Source: Dehalococcoidia bacterium
GTDB taxonomy: Bacteria > Chloroflexota > Dehalococcoidia > Dehalococcoidales > UBA1222
Direction: 5' to 3'
Assembly: GCA_003597995.1 (NCBI GenBank)
Contig: QZJY01000010.1
Location: 1 to 35,064 of the forward strand
Length of the DNA: 35,064 nt
Position numbers and translations under genes: made by a program. The notes under the pieces were generated by a model, which searched no databases, had not been told where the DNA came from, and worked only from the letters and a program-made list of their open reading frames with translations. Positions 34,195-35,064 of this stretch are shown in pieces (position 1 is the stretch's first letter; each line of letters starts with the position of its first letter).

Positions 34195-34812
34195 TTACCA
34201 GCCCATCATTCCGCCGAAGCCCCGGCCTCTGCCGCCCATCATGCCGTAGCCGTAACCGGTTACAGGAGTGTTGGTGCCATTAAGGCCGTTGCCGAAGCAG
34301 CCGTAACCATTGCCGGTTCCAGATGTCGTGACGGGAGCGGCGATTGAGAGAGCAGCCTCGACGCGGGTGCGCAAATTGGCGATGATGGTGTTGGCCTGGT
34401 CCTGAGTTACGTAGCCGTATTTTACCATCAGATTCACCATGTCGGTCTGAGCGGCCACGATGGTATCAACCACCTTGGACAGGTCGACCTTCTGAGCCGT
34501 GGCGATAGCGGCAATGGTTTCGCCATTCTGCAGGCGCTGGACGAACTGGTCGTAGGTGATACCGAGCGTTGTAGCCACGCGCTGCAGGGTGACCTGGTCA
34601 CCGAGAGCCAGCCCGCCGCCGCAGAAGGCGGCGCCGTAGCCCATGTAAAGGCTGTTAGTAGCGGCTGCCAGAGACGGCTGAACCGCAACCGGGGCTGTCT
34701 GGACGGCCGTCTGCGCCTGTGCAGGTATGTCCTTGGCCAGGGCCGGAACGGCTATCAGCGCCGTGGCGGCGATGGCGATGGTGGCAAGTGCGAGAGCGAT
34801 AATCTTTTTCAT
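34195..34812 (-). CDS. Secreted protein with Met/Gly-rich C-terminus
   Basis: 205 residues from ATG 34812 behind GGAGG; the ATG at 34824 is part of that site. The Sec signal peptide (M-K-K-I-I-A-L-A-L ... V-P-A-L-A) is cleaved near residue 27. The middle has a helical pattern L-G-I-T-Y-D-Q-F-V-Q-R-L-Q-N-G-E-T-I-A-A-I-A followed by Y-G-Y-V-T-Q-D-Q-A-N-T-I, similar in style to DUF2680-type extracellular proteins (tentative). The C-terminus is Gly/Tyr-rich and ends G-M-M-G-G-R-G-R-G-F-G-G-M-M-G-W, echoing the loop of the adjacent kinase. A role in metal binding outside the cell is inferred. It has its own promoter with RR-type repeats and its own terminator. Confidence 0.82.
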   Translation of the reverse strand: MKKIIALALATIAIAATALIAVPALAKDIPAQAQTAVQTAPVAVQPSLAAATNSLYMGYGAAFCGGGLALGDQVTLQRVATTLGITYDQFVQRLQNGETIAAIATAQKVDLSKVVDTIVAAQTDMVNLMVKYGYVTQDQANTIIANLRTRVEAALSIAAPVTTSGTGNGYGCFGNGLNGTNTPVTGYGYGMMGGRGRGFGGMMGW

Positions 34813-34860
34813 TTCTTCCTCCATTTGTGGGATGCTTCTGCACCCCTTCGATTTATACTC

Positions 34861-34869
34861 ACTATACCA
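34861..34869 (-). promoter_or_regulatory. Extended -10 of the secreted protein gene
   Basis: The minus strand reads TGG-TATAGT; the predicted start is near 34854. No -35 consensus is present, consistent with a promoter that needs an activator bound at the adjacent heptads. Confidence 0.6.
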
Positions 34870-34875
34870 GCGCGG

Positions 34876-34904
34876 TATGAAGATATTATGAAGACCGTAT
34901 GGAG
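34876..34904 (-). promoter_or_regulatory. Three heptad repeats, probable OmpR-family binding site
   Basis: On plus: TATGAAG (34876-34882), TATGAAG (34887-34893) and TATGGAG (34898-34904), each 11 bp apart. They begin about 9 bp upstream of the -10 and replace the -35 region. Confidence 0.7.
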
Positions 34905-34969
34905 TTTAGATGAATTTGGAGAAATCCAATTCTTCTTAAGGAAGAAGATTCTCTGCACTCTATTTTGTC

Positions 34970-35037
34970 ATTGTCGGGCTTGACCCGACAATCCAGGCCG
35001 ACCCGAAGGGCAGGGACCCACGTGCTTGCACGTGGGT
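34970..35037. repeat. Dispersed palindromic repeat at right edge
   Basis: Two perfect hairpins: ATTGTCGGG/CCCGACAAT (34970-34978 with 34984-34992) and ACCCACGTGC/GCACGTGGGT (35016-35025 with 35028-35037). The first has the TCATT...AATCCAG frame common to interspersed bacterial intergenic repeats. No gene was seen to the right edge. Confidence 0.55.
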
Positions 35038-35064
35038 GAATGTCGCGATGGCGATATAAGGTAG

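Overview
The window looks like chromosome of an uncultivated bacterium, most probably a Chloroflexota member of the Dehalococcoidia type (moderate confidence). The grounds are the replication operon rplI-dnaB-dnaD-(DnaC-like loader), the lysA-holB-ricT block, secreted proteins without outer-membrane signatures, many small convergent operons, and families of short palindromic intergenic repeats. No rRNA, tRNA, transposase, prophage or CRISPR array was seen. Most genes are moderately GC-rich. Two genes (7726-9483 and 26113-26838) are visibly A+T-richer and may be recent arrivals.

Layout. 1-2710 (-): the secreted part of a large parallel beta-helix/Ig-like surface protein that runs off the left edge. 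2927-3270 (-): a complete miniature transcription unit for a 57-residue ribbon-helix-helix-like protein. 3394-4577 (+): HAD hydrolase and a PEBP-family protein. 4624-7408 (-): an unknown conserved-looking protein, a collagen-like lipoprotein and a double-CDGSH iron-sulfur protein. 7726-9483 (+): a membrane-anchored, zinc-ribbon-rich J-domain protein. 9663-13044 (+): lysA, holB, ricT/PSP1. 13041-15952: HNH nuclease, small membrane protein, zinc ribbon, lipoprotein and alpha/beta hydrolase. 16022-16730 (+): an AbrB/PIN toxin-antitoxin pair. 16780-17247 (+): a free-standing Hsp70 substrate-binding domain. 17463-21330 (-): helicase-loader, DnaD, DnaB and L9. 21772-24556 (-): activase-plsX-trxB. 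24791-29809: M20 amidohydrolase (-), an A+T-rich membrane protein (+) and uvrA (+). 29934-32018 (-): KimA-like APC transporter. 32266-34812 (-): histidine kinase, response regulator and a secreted Met/Gly-rich protein.

How they work together. The L9/DnaB/DnaD/loader operon is a replication-initiation set; the loader is unusual in carrying two AAA+ modules in one chain. The last three genes look like one signalling unit: the kinase's short external loop has a Met-Met-Gly repeat that recurs at the C-terminus of the neighbouring secreted protein, and that protein's promoter is preceded by three heptads at an exact 11-bp period, the classical layout of an OmpR-family binding site. Metal sensing is an inference.

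A recurrent expression feature was read directly. At least eight first-of-operon genes have a -10 box only 5-14 nt before the start codon and no Shine-Dalgarno sequence, whereas most operon-internal genes have good ones. This suggests leaderless or near-leaderless mRNAs. All functional names rest on motif recognition by eye; no database search was run.
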